A stretch of 23,023 nucleotides of DNA from a virus. Below the pieces are notes generated by a model that was given only the letters and a program-made list of their open reading frames with translations, was not told the DNA's origin and searched no databases. Numbering within the stretch: position 1 is the stretch's first letter; each line of letters opens with the position of its first letter. The stretch spans positions 1 through 23,023 of IMG/VR virus record IMGVR_UViG_3300036787_000274. One strand, 5' to 3'. Below, in pieces: positions 1-6,869 of this stretch. Position numbers and translations under genes: made by a program.

Positions 1-64
1 GCAGGTTGTCCAAACCGGCCGGGGCGCGGCGTTTAGAACCAGCGTGAAAAGCTGGAAGGGTAGC

Positions 65-209
65 ACGGGCCACTGGCCCGTCCCGCCCGGCGACCCGCCG
101 GACGGAATGGGGAGGGGCGCTCCAGGACAGATTCGCGTCGAAGTGTCTTCAGTCCTCCGGCTCTTCCGGTCGGCGAGTCGCCGACCGGAACGGGCGACTT
201 GCCCGTTCC
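65..209. repeat. Cluster of GC-rich hairpins in intergenic DNA
   Basis: The first 293 bases hold no gene that I can support. They contain several perfect inverted repeats: ACGGGCC/GGCCCGT (65-71 with 75-81), CCGGC/GCCGG (87-91 with 97-101), a 13-bp pair TTCCGGTCGGCGA/TCGCCGACCGGAA (164-176 with 178-190), and a 9-bp pair GGAACGGGC/GCCCGTTCC (187-195 with 201-209). The last two overlap and would compete for folding. The text resembles dispersed hairpin repeats I associate with Verrucomicrobiota intergenic regions; that link is recollection, not a search result. They could act as a terminator for a gene left of the window. Confidence 0.5.
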
Positions 210-293
210 ACCCATTTTACACACGGCCTCGGAACGACCTACGGCGGGGGCAGTGTTCAGATGCGCCCAGCCGTGTCCGCGCCAATGTTTGCG

Positions 294-322
294 TTGACGA
301 TTGGGAGAGCGACTTGTAAATT
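294..322 (+). promoter_or_regulatory. Promoter of the tRNA-Asn gene
   Basis: A sigma-70-like promoter is visible: -35 TTGACG (294-299), a 17-base spacer, and -10 TAAATT (317-322), with TG just before the -10. Initiation near 329 would leave about 17 bases of leader before the mature tRNA at 346. In the integrated state this promoter also reads into the integrase ORF downstream of the tRNA. Confidence 0.6.
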
Positions 323-345
323 TTGTGTCCTGGATCGGCCATGAC

Positions 346-420
346 TCCAGAGTAGCTCAATGGTAGAGCGCGCGGCTGTTAACCGTGATGTTGTAGGTTC
401 GAGCCCTACCTCTGGAGCCA
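346..420 (+). tRNA. tRNA-Asn (anticodon GTT), element insertion site
   Basis: A 75-base cloverleaf: acceptor TCCAGAG pairs with CTCTGGA, the anticodon loop reads CTGTTAA with anticodon GTT, the T arm contains GGTTCGAGCC, and the 3' end is G plus an encoded CCA. The D arm contains AGCTCAATGGTAGAGC. The 3' 27 bases are repeated at 14523-14549, so the gene is the integration target and its 3' end is restored by sequence shared with the element. The tRNA looks functional. Confidence 0.95.
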
Positions 421-1832
421 TTTTTATTAGGGAAAACGACGAAACAGGGGTAGTCACTAAAGATTCGCTAAACGTTTTGGCCGGAACCGAAGGCGAAAGC
501 GAACAGGACGTGAAGTTCCCAAAGCGATTGAGGCACCGGGGCAAGGGCGACGTTCTTGCCACGATTTACCGCAAGCCGGGCCGCGGCTACTGCCTTTACT
601 GGCGCGTGACCGTCCTCGAAGACGGCGAGCGCAAGCGCAAAAACCGGCTGAAGGGCTTTGCCACGTATTCGGCGGCGAAGCAGTATGCCGACAAGCTGGT
701 GAAGGACTTGGCGAAGGGCTCGGAGACCGCCGCCCTGTCGCCTGGGCAGGCCAGCGATGCCCTGGCCGCGTTGGACGTGCTCCGGGGCTTCTACGAAGCC
801 AACGGACAGCAGGTGAACCTGAGGTCCGCGGCAGCACAGTTCGCCGAGGCGGCGCGCAAGCTGCGCGGCATGACCCTCGGAGAGGCCGTCGAGCAATACG
901 TGCGCACCGTGGCCGTCGTGAAGCGCAAAGACCTGGCGGAGGCCGTGGCCGAGTTCATCGAAAGCCGACGCCCCTTGACGCAGGCGGAGGACGGGAAGCG
1001 GCCGAGGCTCTCCCCGGTCTATGCCGCCCATGTGGCGAGCTGTTTGGAGAAGTTCGCCCGCATGTTCCCCGGGCACGCGGTCTGCGACTTGAGCAAGGAC
1101 CACCTCGACACCTACGCGGGGCAATTCAAGGACCTTTCACCCAAGAGCCGCAACCACAACCGGGTCACGGTTCGGATGTTCCTGAGCTGGTGCGTGAAAA
1201 AGGACTACTTGGCGGCGACTCACAGGCTGTTTGAAGCAGTGGGACTCAAGTCGGAGGATGCGCAACCCGAGGTAGTCGATCACTACCGGCCCGGGGAATT
1301 GCGCAAGCTGCTCGATGGCGCGCAAGACCAAATGCGCATCGTGATCGCGATGCAGGCCCTGGCCGGGCTGCGGTTGGAGGAAGCCCTGCGGCTGGACTGG
1401 GGCGACGTGTTCGGAATCCCGGGCCATGTCGAAATCGACAGTTCCAAGAGCAAGACCAGGCAGCGAAGGCTGGTCCCGATCTGCCCGGCTTTGAAGCAGT
1501 GGCTCGCGCCGCACCGGCGGATGAAGGGCAAGGTGGTGACGCAGTGGGACGGGCTCAACAGCTACGTCCGGGCGTTCGTAGCGCTGCGGGAAGACGTGGA
1601 TGTTCCGGCTCGGAGAAACGGGTTGAGACATGGCTTTGTGACCTACCACTTCGCAGTGAACAGCAACGAAAACCTGACCGCCGCGATGGCTGGAAACTCG
1701 CCGGGGATAATTCACTCGAACTACCGAGGACTTGCCACGAAAGCTGAGGCCCGGAAATGGTTCACCACTAAGCCCAAGCGCATCGCGGGGGCAGCAAACG
1801 TGATCCCGTTCAGAGAGGAGGCCGCACAATGA
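360..1832 (+). CDS. int: Tyrosine recombinase (integrase), reading frame opens inside the tRNA
   Basis: This site-specific recombinase would integrate and excise the element at tRNA-Asn. The C-terminal catalytic domain (about residues 290-470) shows the first Arg in AGLRLEEALRLDW, a beta-hairpin Lys in SSKSKTRQRRLVPI, the box II form NGLRHGF (Asn replacing the usual first His), AGNS at the His/Trp position, and the nucleophile Tyr455 in HSNYRGL (codon 1722-1724). An N-terminal arm/core-binding region precedes it. The only ATG in frame near the start (360) lies within the mature tRNA, so it is unlikely to be the natural start; TTG 477 or GTG 510 are possible in the integrated form. In the excised circle the same frame is entered from ATG 14495 at the right end, giving about 488 residues. 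The stop overlaps the next gene (ATGA). Confidence 0.93.
   Translation: MVERAAVNRDVVGSSPTSGAIFIRENDETGVVTKDSLNVLAGTEGESEQDVKFPKRLRHRGKGDVLATIYRKPGRGYCLYWRVTVLEDGERKRKNRLKGFATYSAAKQYADKLVKDLAKGSETAALSPGQASDALAALDVLRGFYEANGQQVNLRSAAAQFAEAARKLRGMTLGEAVEQYVRTVAVVKRKDLAEAVAEFIESRRPLTQAEDGKRPRLSPVYAAHVASCLEKFARMFPGHAVCDLSKDHLDTYAGQFKDLSPKSRNHNRVTVRMFLSWCVKKDYLAATHRLFEAVGLKSEDAQPEVVDHYRPGELRKLLDGAQDQMRIVIAMQALAGLRLEEALRLDWGDVFGIPGHVEIDSSKSKTRQRRLVPICPALKQWLAPHRRMKGKVVTQWDGLNSYVRAFVALREDVDVPARRNGLRHGFVTYHFAVNSNENLTAAMAGNSPGIIHSNYRGLATKAEARKWFTTKPKRIAGAANVIPFREEAAQ
394..420 (+). repeat. attL core (27-bp direct repeat, left copy)
   Basis: This is the tRNA-Asn 3' end from the T stem to the CCA, beginning TAGGTTCGAG and ending CTGGAGCCA. 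It is identical to 14523-14549. Flanking bases differ on both sides (G before and T after here; A before and A after in the right copy), which fixes the limits of identity. The strand exchange point lies somewhere within it. Confidence 0.92.
457..478 (+). repeat. Left-end copy of the terminal repeat (candidate arm site)
   Basis: CTAAAGATTCGCTAAACG followed by TTTT matches the right-end repeat at 14378-14399 at 20 of 22 positions. It lies 36 bases inside attL and within the first part of the integrase reading frame. Each unit has two CTAAA half-sites 11 bp apart, about one helical turn, as expected for a protein binding one DNA face. Likely an integrase arm-type or regulatory site; the function is inferred. 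Confidence 0.65.
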
Positions 1833-2632
1833 AACCGTCAAAGAGCAAGATCGCCGTATTGCTCGCCGAGGCGGGCATACATCGCTGCGCGTGGCGGGGG
1901 CTGTGGCCGGCCATTCCCGTTCCGCTCCGTCACGATGAGTTCGACGAGCGGGCGTTGCGAGACGCTCCGTCCAGGCCGGTCTTCAACCTCGAAGACGGGA
2001 CTTCCACACTGATAGCACCGCCAGTCGTCCGGCCCGCATGGGTTGAAAGAATCCAGGAATGGCTGTTGCAGGAAATTCTGCCGATCAAAAAGGGCATGAC
2101 CTGGGGGTGCTACAAAGCAGCCCTCGCTGGCTACGCCTTCGCCGGCTGCGAGCACGAAGCACAAGGCCGGATGAAGGCCGCTGGTGGGCTGGTCTTCCAA
2201 GAGAGCGACGCCAGCGAGTCCGACAAAGAGGAACGGATCGCGGCGCATGTGGCAACGGCAGTGGAGCTCCGAGAATGTCGCGGTCGGCTCAGCAAGGAAG
2301 CGATGAAGAAGGGCTTTGCCTACGGCGTTAAATGCCGCCAGAGGGAGAAAGCCTGGACGCCTTCCGCCGAAATACAGTCTGCCCAAATCTACAAAGCGAT
2401 CCTTCTTAATTGGCGGCATGTTCACCAGCTCACCAGTCAGAAGGCCACAGCAAAGGAGATCGGCCTTTACATCGCGCAGCGTGCAAGAATGTCGAGCGGG
2501 AAGACTTACGCTGAGCACTTCAAACGTTCGGGGGTTACAACCTACCTGAAGCAGTTCCAGAAAATCTGCGGTCAGTTCGGGATTCCCCTGCCATCCCGCG
2601 GTCAGTATTTGAGGAAGACCCCCGCGACATAG
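1829..2632 (+). CDS. Protein of unknown function, coupled to integrase
   Basis: This 267-residue soluble protein starts at ATG 1829, overlapping the integrase stop (ATGA), with a good ribosome-binding site GAGAGGAGG about 8 bases upstream, so it is translationally coupled to the integrase. I do not recognise a domain. The sequence is basic and largely helical. The C-terminal half carries short segments rich in Lys, Gln and Arg (around AKEIGLYIAQRARMSSG, about residues 205-225) that could form a helix-turn-helix-like fold, but I cannot assign one. No signal peptide or membrane segment is visible. Its position directly behind int, within the integration module, suggests a role in recombination or its control; this is inference. 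Confidence 0.8.
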   Translation: MKPSKSKIAVLLAEAGIHRCAWRGLWPAIPVPLRHDEFDERALRDAPSRPVFNLEDGTSTLIAPPVVRPAWVERIQEWLLQEILPIKKGMTWGCYKAALAGYAFAGCEHEAQGRMKAAGGLVFQESDASESDKEERIAAHVATAVELRECRGRLSKEAMKKGFAYGVKCRQREKAWTPSAEIQSAQIYKAILLNWRHVHQLTSQKATAKEIGLYIAQRARMSSGKTYAEHFKRSGVTTYLKQFQKICGQFGIPLPSRGQYLRKTPAT

Positions 2633-2654
2633 TTTTGGAGGCGGTTTCAGGTTT

Positions 2655-2690
2655 TTGATTGTTAGGTGGTAACGGGCCTAAAGTAGGCCC
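2655..2690 (+). promoter_or_regulatory. Putative promoter with operator hairpin abutting the start codon
   Basis: A perfect 7-bp inverted repeat, GGGCCTA (2674-2680), loop AAG, TAGGCCC (2684-2690), ends on the base before ATG 2691. A possible promoter, -35 TTGATT (2655-2660) and -10 TAAAGT (2679-2684), would place the -10 inside the palindrome and give a very short leader. This is the arrangement expected of an operator for autoregulation by the small HTH protein encoded just downstream. There is no Shine-Dalgarno in front of the ATG. The promoter call is weak; the inverted repeat is certain. Confidence 0.45.
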
Positions 2691-2924
2691 ATGAGCGAAT
2701 ATGCAGAACAAGCAGCCCAGGAGGCTGGCCCACACGTAGAGGCGGATGACTTCCTCGACACTGTCGAACTTGCGGCCCGGGTTAAGGTATGCCCCGGAAC
2801 CATCAGTAACTGGCGGAAGACCGGTAAAATCCCTTTCATTCTGACGCCCGGAAGGCTCGTCAGGTTTCACTGGATCTCTGTCCGAAATGCCCTGCTTAGA
2901 ATGCAGAGGGGTGGAGTATTGTGA
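2691..2924 (+). CDS. Excisionase-type helix-turn-helix protein
   Basis: The 77-residue protein has a MerR/excisionase-type winged HTH at about residues 19-70: FLDTVELAARVKVCPGTISN, then WRKTGKIPFI, then a wing strand and a Trp/Val-rich helix. This is the pattern of the HTH_17 / Xis family, in which a small protein bends DNA at att arms or represses early promoters. In this element it would act as recombination directionality factor or as early-operon regulator. The gene opens the replication block: its stop overlaps the GTG of the next gene (GTGA). A 7-bp palindrome lies immediately before its ATG and may be its own operator. The fold call is good; the exact role is inferred. Confidence 0.85.
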   Translation: MSEYAEQAAQEAGPHVEADDFLDTVELAARVKVCPGTISNWRKTGKIPFILTPGRLVRFHWISVRNALLRMQRGGVL

Positions 2925-3850
2925 GCACCAGCATGGAAATCCCCACACGAGCCCTACCGGACGTGTCAACCCTCAGCACGGTCGAGACCGCCGACTTCGC
3001 CCGCCACGAGTCCACCATTGAGCGCGGGCTCAAAAACTTCATCGAGGTTGGCAACGCACTTTGGGACATCATTGACAGACGGCTTTATCGGCAGACGCAC
3101 GCGACGTTCAAGGACTACGTCGAGCAGCGATGGAACATGAGCGTACGGCGTGCCTATCAACTGGCCGAATGCACCGCGACACTCAAGGCGCTTCCGCCGA
3201 GTGTGCAAAATTTTGCACAGACTGAATCCCATGTTGCCGAGCTGGCCAGAATCCCACCTGATCATCGCGTTGAGGTTTTGAAACGAGTTGAGGCAAAGGC
3301 AAGGTCCACTAAGAGGAAGGCGACGGCGAAGGACATCCGCGAGGCCGCCGATACGGAAGACCCGGCAACCGCCCCGACTGTGGAGCGGTTCGAGTGCGAC
3401 CAATGCAGCGCCCGGTTTGAATCCGATGATGACGCCGTGAGTCTTTACGAATGCGCCGAATGTTGCACCATGTTCACGCAGGAAACATCGGCAAACGGTT
3501 CGGGACATAGCTGTCCTGACTGCAATAAATTCGGCGCGAAAGTTTCCGATCATGGTTGTCCTGAGTGCGACGAGGGCGAGCTGGAGGAGATCGGAGCCGA
3601 TGCAGCGCCACCAGGAGAGGACGCGACAGACCCGGCAGTCATCCAGCGTTCAAAGTCTCTGCACGGGCGCAATGATCGGCGGGTTACAAAACAATGGTGG
3701 TATCAGCGGGCGAGCGCAAAGGACCGTGGCGAATTCTTAGAGCAATGGATATTCAGGTCAAACAGGCCCGTCGTCGTTCCGAGTAAAGAGGAATTTCGGA
3801 AGGCCATCGACCGATGGATGGATGACGCGGTCAAGGAGGGCGGGAAATGA
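2921..3850 (+). CDS. ParB-like HTH protein fused to two zinc ribbons
   Basis: The 309-residue protein starts at GTG 2921, overlapping the upstream stop. Residues about 25-145 resemble a helical DNA-binding family found in plasmids and phages: an ERGLKNFIEVGNALWDI helix, then TFKDYVEQRWNMSVRRAYQL (HTH-like), then an ESHVAELARIPPDHR segment. Residues 158-217 hold four CxxC pairs (CDQC 159-162, CAEC 178-181, CPDC 198-201, CPEC 213-216), enough for two zinc ribbons. The C-terminal 80 residues are charged, ending WMDDAVKEGGK. Its place between the excisionase-like gene and the replicative ATPase, overlapping both, suggests replication initiation or partition. The combination is unusual and I cannot name the family. 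Confidence 0.85.
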   Translation: MSTSMEIPTRALPDVSTLSTVETADFARHESTIERGLKNFIEVGNALWDIIDRRLYRQTHATFKDYVEQRWNMSVRRAYQLAECTATLKALPPSVQNFAQTESHVAELARIPPDHRVEVLKRVEAKARSTKRKATAKDIREAADTEDPATAPTVERFECDQCSARFESDDDAVSLYECAECCTMFTQETSANGSGHSCPDCNKFGAKVSDHGCPECDEGELEEIGADAAPPGEDATDPAVIQRSKSLHGRNDRRVTKQWWYQRASAKDRGEFLEQWIFRSNRPVVVPSKEEFRKAIDRWMDDAVKEGGK

Positions 3851-5295
3851 GCGCCACAGAAAAAGCCGTTGCCGCGACGCTGCTTTCACCGAATGGATCG
3901 GACCTGACACCGAATCTTCGCAGGCTTCAGGACGCCGCCCCCGATGGCTGGGACGATTTGCGTTGCGGCGAGGTGGCAAAGGCGATCCGCGTTTTAAGGC
4001 AGCAGGGCAAACCCGTCCACCGGGCCGCCGTGATGGAGCTAGTCCAGTTCGAGGGCTCATCGCTATTCATCGGCGAGCTTGTAGGTAATGAGCTTCCGAT
4101 TGACCTGGCGGAGATCGAAGCGGAAAAGATTTGGAGCGCCTTCGTTCCGAAGCGGATGGCCGCTCTTTTCGAGGAGGGTGCGCAAGCGTTGCTCGCCGGC
4201 CCAACGGAGGCGGGTAGCATCGCCCAGCACGTCAAGGCCGAGCTGGAGTCCTTGCAGAACGAATCAAGGCCGAAATACACCACGCGGTCCATCGGGGACA
4301 TTGAAGTCCCAACGGACGGCGATCCAGCCGAATTGATTCGCCACCGGTTTCTCTGCAAGGGCGGCGGGCTGCTCCTGGCTGCTCCTTCTGGTGTCGGGAA
4401 ATCCACGTTCGCAATTCAGGCGATGCTCTGCTTTGGAGCCGGACGCGCCTGCTTCGGATTCATCCCGACACGCCCGTTGCGATCCGCTTACCTTCAGGGT
4501 GAGAACGACGACCCCGATTTAGCCGAACTGCGCGACGGGATTCTAACCGGGTTGAACTTCACCCCGGAGGAACGCGCCTTGGCTCTGCAAAACGTTCGAT
4601 TCGTGACCGTGGACGATGTTTGCGGCGAGGCGTTCATCCATCAGGTCGTTGAGCCGCTCTGCCGCGATGGCAAGCCGGACCTTGTTTGGATTGATCCACT
4701 GCTTTCTTTCATCGGTGGCGACGTGTCCCGGCAGGAAATTGTCTCGCCCTGGCTTCGGAATCACCTCAACCCGGTTCTCCACCGGCACGGAGTTGGCTGC
4801 GTGTTGATTCATCACACAAACAAACCGCCCAGCGGCAAAGAAAAACCGAACTGGCAGGCCGGCGACCTGGCGTATCTGGGCAGCGGCTCCGCCGAACTGG
4901 CGAACTGGCCGAGGGCCGTCATTGCCATCCGCAGCACCGGCAGCCATACCGTTTTTGAATTGTGCCTGGGCAAACGTGGTGCCCGCGCACACTGGCGCAA
5001 CCCTGACGGCTCTACGTGTTTTTCCCGGTTCATCGCACATGGCACGGATGGAATTTACTGGCGCGAGGCGGACCCGGAGGAATGCCCAGCGCCGGCAGGC
5101 CGCAAGGCACAGTCCTCAGTCGAGGACATTGTGCGGCTGCTGACCGTCCAGTTATCCACATCCGACTGGCAGAAAATGGCCCGGACGGAATGCGGCGTTT
5201 CCGAACGCAGCTTCTATCGGCTCAAGAAACAGGCTGAATCTACCCGCACAATCAGCCAATCAAAAATCGACCAAAAATGGTTCAAAACCCCATGA
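3847..5295 (+). CDS. Replicative helicase / RepA-like AAA ATPase with DnaB-type N-domain
   Basis: The 482-residue protein starts at ATG 3847, overlapping the previous stop. Residues about 1-110 look like the helical N-terminal domain of DnaB (MSATEKAVAATLL, later FIGELVGNELP). The ATPase core has Walker A APSGVGKS (179-186), Walker B DLVWIDP (279-283 region), and a LIHHTNKP motif (320-327) typical of RepA/KaiC-like hexameric ATPases. The last about 60 residues (from VEDIVRLLTV) look like a small winged HTH. It probably unwinds or loads at the element's origin. The iteron-like array begins two bases after its stop, the classic rep-ori order. I would call it RepA-like rather than true DnaB because it is short and lacks a clear DnaB C-terminal signature. 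Confidence 0.88.
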   Translation: MSATEKAVAATLLSPNGSDLTPNLRRLQDAAPDGWDDLRCGEVAKAIRVLRQQGKPVHRAAVMELVQFEGSSLFIGELVGNELPIDLAEIEAEKIWSAFVPKRMAALFEEGAQALLAGPTEAGSIAQHVKAELESLQNESRPKYTTRSIGDIEVPTDGDPAELIRHRFLCKGGGLLLAAPSGVGKSTFAIQAMLCFGAGRACFGFIPTRPLRSAYLQGENDDPDLAELRDGILTGLNFTPEERALALQNVRFVTVDDVCGEAFIHQVVEPLCRDGKPDLVWIDPLLSFIGGDVSRQEIVSPWLRNHLNPVLHRHGVGCVLIHHTNKPPSGKEKPNWQAGDLAYLGSGSAELANWPRAVIAIRSTGSHTVFELCLGKRGARAHWRNPDGSTCFSRFIAHGTDGIYWREADPEECPAPAGRKAQSSVEDIVRLLTVQLSTSDWQKMARTECGVSERSFYRLKKQAESTRTISQSKIDQKWFKTP

Positions 5296-5296
5296 A

Positions 5297-5429
5297 CTGC
5301 CAAAACTGCCAAAACTGCCAAAATACCCTTCTGGCAGTAACCGCCGGCGCTACTGCCACAACTGCCACCCGTAGGGGTGGCAGTGGCAGTGGCAGTAACT
5401 TTGCCAGCTCGGCATCGTGACTACTGCCA
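5297..5429. repeat. Iteron array, candidate replication origin
   Basis: Within 133 bp there are six CTGCCA sites (5297, 5306, 5315, 5353, 5362, 5424) and four inverted TGGCAG sites (5332, 5378, 5384, 5390). The first three form a perfect 9-bp direct repeat (CTGCCAAAA), and the three TGGCAG at 5378-5395 are spaced 6 bp. The sites at 5353-5367 and 5378-5395 face each other across GTAGG and could fold as a large hairpin. The array starts just after the stop of the RepA-like ATPase. This fits an origin with iterons for the Rep/ParB-like proteins; terminator function of the central hairpin is an alternative. Confidence 0.7.
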
Positions 5430-5431
5430 CA

Positions 5432-5656
5432 ATGCAACCTGAAGTCCATTACTTCCTGGTCCAGACCCCCGAAGCCTGCATGACGTTCATCGGTGGACCG
5501 CTGCGGGCTTCCAAGCCCGGTTTCGTGTGGCTCACGGCACCGGATGGGCGGCCCATGTTTGAAGTCAAAGCCGAATGCGTCACCCGTTCAACGAAAGAGG
5601 AAGTCGCCAAACGTATCATCGAGGATCGGCAGATAGCAAAGCAGGCGAACAATTGA
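5432..5656 (+). CDS. Small protein of unknown function
   Basis: A 74-residue protein if started at ATG 5432, or 79 from GTG 5417; neither has a Shine-Dalgarno. The N-terminal half (VHYFLVQTPEACMTFIGG) reads like alternating beta strands, and the C-terminus is a charged helix (TKEEVAKRIIEDRQIAKQ). I do not recognise a family. The start lies at the edge of the iteron array, so its expression may be tied to Rep binding there. Confidence 0.6.
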   Translation: MQPEVHYFLVQTPEACMTFIGGPLRASKPGFVWLTAPDGRPMFEVKAECVTRSTKEEVAKRIIEDRQIAKQANN

Positions 5657-5664
5657 AGTATGCG

Positions 5665-5811
5665 ATGTATGTGGCTTTTTTTGACCATATGAACGCGCGA
5701 CGCAAAGGGAAACTCGGCGAACTTGAGTTTGCCGCACTGCTACGGGCTCAAGGATTCACTGCGCGCCGTGGCCAGCAGTTCGCCGGCGTGAACATCCACC
5801 CAACCCAATGA
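5665..5811 (+). pseudogene. N-terminal remnant of a PDDEXK / Holliday-junction-resolvase-like nuclease
   Basis: The frame from ATG 5665 encodes 48 residues including KGKLGELEFAALLRAQGF and ARRGQQFAG. This is the characteristic N-terminal helix and strand of phage and archaeal Hjc-like PDDEXK nucleases, in which the Glu of GE(x)EFA is a metal ligand. In intact relatives the motif is followed by a segment with the catalytic Asp and E-x-K, which are missing: the frame runs into NIHPTQ and stops. A weak GAAG precedes the start by 6 bases. I read it as a nuclease truncated by deletion; a functional 48-residue protein is less likely. Confidence 0.5.
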
Positions 5812-5821
5812 AAGGAAAACC

Positions 5822-6256
5822 ATGACTGCCGAAGAAACGAAAACCGTAATGACCACGAAACCCGCAGTGCCAACCTACAAGCTCCGTGAATTTATCATCG
5901 AGGCCGGGGATTGTACCGCCTGGAAGAGCTTCCTTCTGGGAGAGCAAGGCCAAGGTGAAGTCGAAAGACTGTCGGGCACCGCTTCCATTGACCGCGAGCT
6001 GGACGTGCTCTGGCTGAAGTCCTGGTTTTGCCGCGACGGTGACCCCATCATCAAGACCGAGGCGCAAGTTGAGGCTGCGTTCGCAGAACTCCAACCTTGG
6101 ATGGGCACGCGATGGGCGGTCCAGTGGGATGATTTCGGCAGTGGCACGTTGCTCGACTGCCGGACGGGACAGCCTGCCGACTTGACTAACCCGGAAGCGG
6201 CTCAGGCGTGTGAAAAAGTTAGGCAGGCCCTCATCGCCAACAGGAGCGCCGCATGA
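5822..6256 (+). CDS. Protein of unknown function (144 residues)
   Basis: The start at ATG 5822 is well supported by AAAGGAAAA about 5-12 bases upstream. The protein is soluble and acidic, with a central stretch of Trp-rich sequence (AWKSFLLGEQG, LWLKSWFCRDGD, ELQPWMGTRWAVQW). I recognise no domain. It ends 35 bases before a likely promoter, so it may be the last gene of the replication block. The function is unknown; being small and non-enzymatic in appearance, it may modulate host or helper functions. Confidence 0.78.
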   Translation: MTAEETKTVMTTKPAVPTYKLREFIIEAGDCTAWKSFLLGEQGQGEVERLSGTASIDRELDVLWLKSWFCRDGDPIIKTEAQVEAAFAELQPWMGTRWAVQWDDFGSGTLLDCRTGQPADLTNPEAAQACEKVRQALIANRSAA

Positions 6257-6268
6257 CAGAAAACGTAT

Positions 6269-6296
6269 TTGCAGTACGAATACCCTTGGCTATATT
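6269..6296 (+). promoter_or_regulatory. Putative promoter of the packaging operon
   Basis: The -35 TTGCAG (6269-6274) and -10 TATATT (6291-6296) are separated by 16 bases. It lies in an AT-richer gap after the 144-residue gene and ahead of the first terminase small subunit gene. Initiation near 6303 would leave about 70 bases of leader to ATG 6372. This would separate a replication operon from a packaging operon. Confidence 0.5.
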
Positions 6297-6336
6297 TCCA
6301 AATGATTTATGGCATTATTGGCCACTACCGGCGACA

Positions 6337-6358
6337 GTGGCAACACACTGTGGCAACA
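6337..6358 (+). repeat. GTGGCAACA direct repeat upstream of terminase small subunit
   Basis: GTGGCAACA occurs at 6337-6345 and 6350-6358, a spacing of 13 bp. It lies between the promoter and the ATG at 6372. Terminase recognition (pac or cos) sites often lie in or next to the small-subunit gene, so these may be binding sites for packaging or for autoregulation. The function is inferred. Confidence 0.35.
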
Positions 6359-6371
6359 TCCGATTGATTTT

Positions 6372-6869
6372 ATGAGTGAAAAGCCGAAAACGTCACTGCC
6401 GGAAAGAACACGAAAACCCGGACGTCCGACTGACTACACGCCGGACCTGGTGCGGAAGTTCTGTGAGGTGGTGGGCGAGGGTGTGCCCCTTATTTACGCC
6501 TGCCGGTGCGTAGGGGTTTCCAAGCAGGCGGTCCGCAACTGGCGACTGGCGCACCCGGACTTCGAGGAACTGATTCAGGACGCAATAGCGAAGGCTATCC
6601 AGGTCCGGTTGGATGTCATCAAAAAGTCGATGCAATCCAAGGACGAAAACGTGTCACTCCGTGCCGCGTGCTGGTGGCTCACACACTGCCCGGACGTCAA
6701 GGGTTACTACAGCAGCGGGGTTGAAATCAGCGGACCCGACGGCGCGCCGCTGGCGATGCAAAGCGTGGTTGTGTATTTGCCGGCCAAAGGTGGTAGCAGC
6801 GCAATCGAGGTCGGCGGGGACGGCCGGAAGGAGATCGAGAACACGAATAAAACGAAAGGACAATCATGA
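6372..6869 (+). CDS. Terminase small subunit-like DNA-binding protein (copy 1)
   Basis: The 165-residue protein starts at ATG 6372; an upstream in-frame ATG (6309) would add 21 residues but overlaps the leader repeats. After GRPTDYTP comes an HTH of the terminase small-subunit type: CEVVGEGVPLIYACRCVGVS, then KQAVRNWRLAHPDFEELI. It continues with a long helix (DAIAKAIQVRLDVIKKSMQ) and the segment ACWWLTHCPDVKGYY. Such proteins form rings that bind pac/cos sites and deliver DNA to the large subunit. It aligns along its length with the protein at 8848-9312 (GRP...T, NWR..HP.F.E), so the element has two divergent copies. The stop overlaps the next start (ATGA). Confidence 0.75.
   Translation: MSEKPKTSLPERTRKPGRPTDYTPDLVRKFCEVVGEGVPLIYACRCVGVSKQAVRNWRLAHPDFEELIQDAIAKAIQVRLDVIKKSMQSKDENVSLRAACWWLTHCPDVKGYYSSGVEISGPDGAPLAMQSVVVYLPAKGGSSAIEVGGDGRKEIENTNKTKGQS

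Noticed and set aside
5297-5429. Short regularly spaced repeats suggestive of CRISPR
   Set aside because: Units are 6-9 bp with 0-50 bp irregular spacing in both orientations and no spacer-length unique sequences, so iterons fit better.
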